This document shows positions 61,516-64,000 of a DNA stretch of 64,000 bases, piece by piece (the first letter of the stretch is position 1; the number at the start of each line of letters is the position of its first letter). The notes under the pieces are model-generated. The model was given only the letters and a program-made list of their open reading frames with translations. It made no database searches and was not told where the DNA came from. This DNA is from Neobacillus sp. WH10 (GTDB taxonomy: Bacteria > Bacillota > Bacilli > Bacillales > Cytobacillaceae), in NCBI RefSeq assembly GCF_030123405.1, contig NZ_CP126110.1:248001-312000 (forward strand). Direction: 5' to 3'. The position numbers and the translations under genes are program-made.

Positions 61516-62999
61516 CAAAAGTAAAACGGTACCACCCACTTCTCATGCTTTTTGATCTATGGAAGCTGCTAAAGAACATTTTTTTCATTTTTATTTTTTT
61601 GTTTGTAATCAAGGCAGGTTCACAATCACTCTTCATTACATATGGCAAGCTGCTTTTTACTATAGTTTGTGGAGTATCGGTTATTTACATTATTTTAGAA
61701 TGGTTCACCCATAAATATGCGCTCGATGATCGGTGCTTTTATCTTTACAAAGGAATTTTCAGCAAATCGGAGCGGACTATTCCATTTTCAAAAATTCAAA
61801 ATGTTAATAGTCATACTTCTCTATTTCATCGGATGTTTAATGTGACTTCCATCAGCTTTGAAACAGGAATGTCAGGTGAAGAAGCCGCTGTTAAATACGA
61901 AGTAATTTCCAAAAAAGAAGCAGAGCGTATGGAAGAATTTATAGCAAGTGCCTCACGCGAAGATGCTATGAATCTGAATCCTTCGGAAATGGCTGTGGGA
62001 AAAGAAGATTCCAACCGAACCATTCATTTTAAGCCAATGAAAAAGGATATCTTAAAAGCCAGCTTCACTTCTTTAAGCTTTCTCCTCTTCATCCCTTTAC
62101 TGCTTTCTTTTTATTCCAAAGTGGATGATATCTTTCATGTGGTGGAAGAAACAAAGGGGATTTTTTTCTCTATCATCGGTTCTTGGTGGATTGTTACAAC
62201 CATCGTCATTGTTCTCATTATAGCTTCTGTTGGTTTCGGAATCGCGCGGACATTTTTAAAATATGGAAAGTATGAAATTTCCTCCGACCAAGATCGCATT
62301 TACATTACAAAAGGCGTCCTCGATGAAACGGCCTTTTCCATTGCAAAAGAAAAAGTCCAAGCAATTGAAATAAAACAGTCCATTCTGAAAAGATTGCTTG
62401 GCTTTGCTGAAGTGAAGCTGACTAGTGCCGGGAGCTTAAGTTTAGGGGAAGAGACACTTGAAATTAATTCACTCTATCCTTTCCTTCCTGTCGGTCGTGC
62501 ATATGAAATGATATCGGAAATTTTACCGGCTTATGAAGTTACACAAAAGATGAAGCGGCTCCCTAAAAAATCCTTATGGGTCCGCGTGTTTAGCCCAAGT
62601 TGGATATGGATGATAGCAACGGCTGCTCTGTTTTATTTTAAGCCAGCTGTTCTAGGAATGGAGCAAGCATGGTGGATGATATCGGCTGCTCTATTAATAG
62701 TGATCGTTGCAGCAAGATGGTTAGAGTTCGTACATACTGAATATATTTTGAATAATCGTTTTATTCAACTCAAAACAGGCAGTCTGACCACGTCTTTATT
62801 TGTTTCCAAACGAGATAAAGTGATTGAAATAAAAGTAACCCGAAATATTTTTCAAAAGTGGTTTGGCCTTGCCTCATTAGAGACGATTAATCGAGCTAAA
62901 CCGATACAGCATAATGGGATTAAGGATGTGCCAGTAGAATTTGCTGGATCGTTTTACACGTGGTATATGGGACGCAGAAAAGAAATTGAAATTGAATAA
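61512..62999 (+). CDS. ydbT: YdbT-like protein with three bacterial PH domains
   Basis: 495 residues (YdbT is 493). Three cycles of membrane helix pair plus bPH_2 domain: YALDDRCFYLYKGIFSKSER with IPFSKIQNVNSHTSLFHRMF; YEISSDQDRIYITKGVLDET with EIKQSILKRLLGFAEVKL; YILNNRFIQLKTGSLTTSLF with IKVTRNIFQKWFGLASLET. Works with YdbS. ATGA overlap. Envelope-defence role by homology only. Confidence 0.87.
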   Translation: MTKVKRYHPLLMLFDLWKLLKNIFFIFIFLFVIKAGSQSLFITYGKLLFTIVCGVSVIYIILEWFTHKYALDDRCFYLYKGIFSKSERTIPFSKIQNVNSHTSLFHRMFNVTSISFETGMSGEEAAVKYEVISKKEAERMEEFIASASREDAMNLNPSEMAVGKEDSNRTIHFKPMKKDILKASFTSLSFLLFIPLLLSFYSKVDDIFHVVEETKGIFFSIIGSWWIVTTIVIVLIIASVGFGIARTFLKYGKYEISSDQDRIYITKGVLDETAFSIAKEKVQAIEIKQSILKRLLGFAEVKLTSAGSLSLGEETLEINSLYPFLPVGRAYEMISEILPAYEVTQKMKRLPKKSLWVRVFSPSWIWMIATAALFYFKPAVLGMEQAWWMISAALLIVIVAARWLEFVHTEYILNNRFIQLKTGSLTTSLFVSKRDKVIEIKVTRNIFQKWFGLASLETINRAKPIQHNGIKDVPVEFAGSFYTWYMGRRKEIEIE

Positions 63000-63064
63000 A
63001 AATAGTATAACCGAAAAGTGTTAACGAATTAGTCGATTGATTAAATGGAATTGCGAATTTCGAA

Positions 63065-63111
63065 GTCAGTCCTCTGCTGCATGAAAGCGGCGCGGGACTG
63101 ACCTTTTTTTT
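63065..63111 (+). terminator. Terminator of ydbST
   Basis: Stem GTCAGTCC / GGACTGAC with a 22-base loop and T8. Confidence 0.78.
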
Positions 63112-63117
63112 GGCTAA

Positions 63118-63220
63118 TAGGAAAGTATAAATTTTTCAAATTTATACTTTCCTAACACATTAGTGCAACTACGCCTCTGTCTTCACCCTTAGGGGCTCGC
63201 CAATCGGCGAGTTTTCTTTA
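63118..63220. repeat. Dispersed structured element, copy B
   Basis: 103 bp matching copy A at 53971. The opening palindrome is longer (TAGGAAAGTATAAATTT and complement), and the end hairpin CTCGCC-AAT-CGGCGAG is perfect and followed by TTTTCTTTA. Confidence 0.78.
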
Positions 63221-63298
63221 GGTTAAGGACATATGTCCTTCCTTAAATTATGTTTATATCTTTTAATAAAAGAGAGATCTAAACTAGGAGGAGAACCT

Positions 63299-63724
63299 GT
63301 GAAAGGGAGTTTATTTGCATTTTTAGGCGGGGCATTTATTACCCTGCAAGGTGTAGTGATTACCAGGATTAGCCAAGATATTGGTACTTGGCAGGCAGCG
63401 GTGATTACCCATTTAACCGGATTCTTATTGGCTTTAATTATTTTAATGTTTTTCCGAGACGGAAAATGGCAAAGGATTAAGCAAGTGAAACCGTTATATT
63501 TGACTGGCGGGGCCTTAGGGGCGGTTATTATTTTTAGTAATGTTACCGCTATACAGCATACAGGTGTTACGCTTACCGTATCTGCTATGTTAATAGCCCA
63601 GTTGTGTCTGACATTTATTATAGATAGTACTGGATGGTTTGGCGTTGTGAAACAGAAGATGAGACTGCCGCAGTTCATCGGGATCGGTATGATGATTGCC
63701 GGAGTGGTAATCCTAAAATTCTAA
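63299..63724 (+). CDS. DMT-family small exporter (YdcZ/DUF606-like)
   Basis: 141 residues, five membrane helices: SLFAFLGGAFITLQGVVITR, ITHLTGFLLALIILMFF, LTGGALGAVIIFSNVTAI and two more, ending FIGIGMMIAGVVILKF. DUF606 half-size members work as dimers or with a second half-size gene. The start is GTG at 63299 after AGGAGG. It precedes a Crp/Fnr-type gene by 52 bp. Substrate unknown. Confidence 0.82.
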   Translation: MKGSLFAFLGGAFITLQGVVITRISQDIGTWQAAVITHLTGFLLALIILMFFRDGKWQRIKQVKPLYLTGGALGAVIIFSNVTAIQHTGVTLTVSAMLIAQLCLTFIIDSTGWFGVVKQKMRLPQFIGIGMMIAGVVILKF

Positions 63725-63776
63725 GTGTACGAATATTCTAGATTGAGACAGTGCCAGGCTGGAGGAGAAATTGGTC

Positions 63777-64000
63777 ATGAAAAAAATGAAAGATCAGGAG
63801 CAAATAGATCAATATTTACAGGCCTATCAAATTAAATCGATATTCAATGAACAATTACTGCCGTATTTAGAGCTCTATAGCTTTGAGCAAGGGGAACTAA
63901 TTTGTTCCCAAGGTGACCCTGCACAGTATCTATATGTACTCGTTAAAGGAAAAATTAAAATCTATACCACCTCTCCAGAAGGCAACACACTTATCCTCTC
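63777..64000 (+). CDS. Crp/Fnr-family regulator (partial, runs off the right edge)
   Basis: 74 codons are visible after GGAGGAG. They encode the start of a cyclic-nucleotide-binding-type domain: LPYLELYSFEQGELICSQGD, YLYVLVKGKIKIYTTSPEGN. The DNA-binding part is outside. Its pairing with a DUF606 exporter recalls YeiL-type regulators. Whether it has an Fe-S cluster cannot be told. Confidence 0.78.
   Translation, partial: MKKMKDQEQIDQYLQAYQIKSIFNEQLLPYLELYSFEQGELICSQGDPAQYLYVLVKGKIKIYTTSPEGNTLIL

Overview
The window looks like chromosomal DNA of a low-GC, endospore-forming member of the Bacillaceae. The evidence is AT-rich sequence with strong AGGAGG-type ribosome binding sites, a gerA-type germinant receptor operon, a KinB-like sporulation kinase, the sporulation diadenylate cyclase CdaS, a FapR-type operator before fabH/fabZ, and a ydbS/ydbT pair. 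It is accessory-rich: many small regulator-plus-target units, several gene fossils and three different intergenic tandem-repeat arrays. No rRNA, tRNA, CRISPR array or intact transposase was seen.

Layout. 0-8.3 kb: a MocR regulator (cut by the left edge) divergent from an EamA exporter; two XRE-regulator/membrane-protein modules, the second lying between a truncated and an intact glyoxalase-fold gene; a VanY-type carboxypeptidase; a winged-helix regulator followed by a decayed gene; and azoR divergent from its MarR regulator with paired operators. 8.3-18.2 kb: a 52-bp repeat array, an HrtBA-like ABC exporter, an orphan ABC-2 permease, phoA with a Pho box, a lipoprotein, a fossil CadA ATPase with ArsR-type operators, a methyltransferase-copC-copD operon, and a Fur-box-preceded DoxX gene. 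18.3-25.5 kb: a 21-bp repeat array, a DesKR-like two-component system with a DUF418 protein, an MFS exporter with an ArsR-type regulator, and a second 52-bp array.

25.6-32.3 kb is a signalling locus: hybrid histidine kinase, CheR, REC-PAS-PAS kinase and a membrane-anchored sugar-binding protein with no transporter. 32.4-37.4 kb holds a third XRE/membrane module, LysR with an SDR, and HxlR with MdaB plus a second SDR. 37.5-39.2 kb encodes a SCIFF ranthipeptide system: a 49-residue six-cysteine precursor (39026-39175, minus) and its radical SAM/SPASM maturase, separated by a terminator hairpin and preceded by an Fnr/Crp-type box. It is more GC-rich than its surroundings and is the most notable system here. 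After a glutamate racemase gene with an in-frame stop come a gerB-gerA-gerC operon, a YozG/DUF2975/DUF3955 module, two PAS/KinB-type sporulation-like kinases, and fabH-fabZ.

51.5-64 kb: a secreted isochorismatase-fold protein, a fragment of an anaerobic sulfatase maturase, cdaS, a MarR/ring-cleaving dioxygenase/luciferase-like/FMN reductase cluster with two matching operators, a YvrGH-like two-component system divergent from an ABC transporter, ydbST, a small DMT exporter, and the start of a Crp/Fnr-family gene at the right edge.

Themes: quinone, azo or electrophile detoxification under MarR or HxlR control (three loci); metal homeostasis (cop genes, CadA fossil, Fur box, heme-exporter-like ABC); six histidine kinases; and four modules pairing a tiny XRE regulator with a small membrane protein, each with a palindrome upstream.
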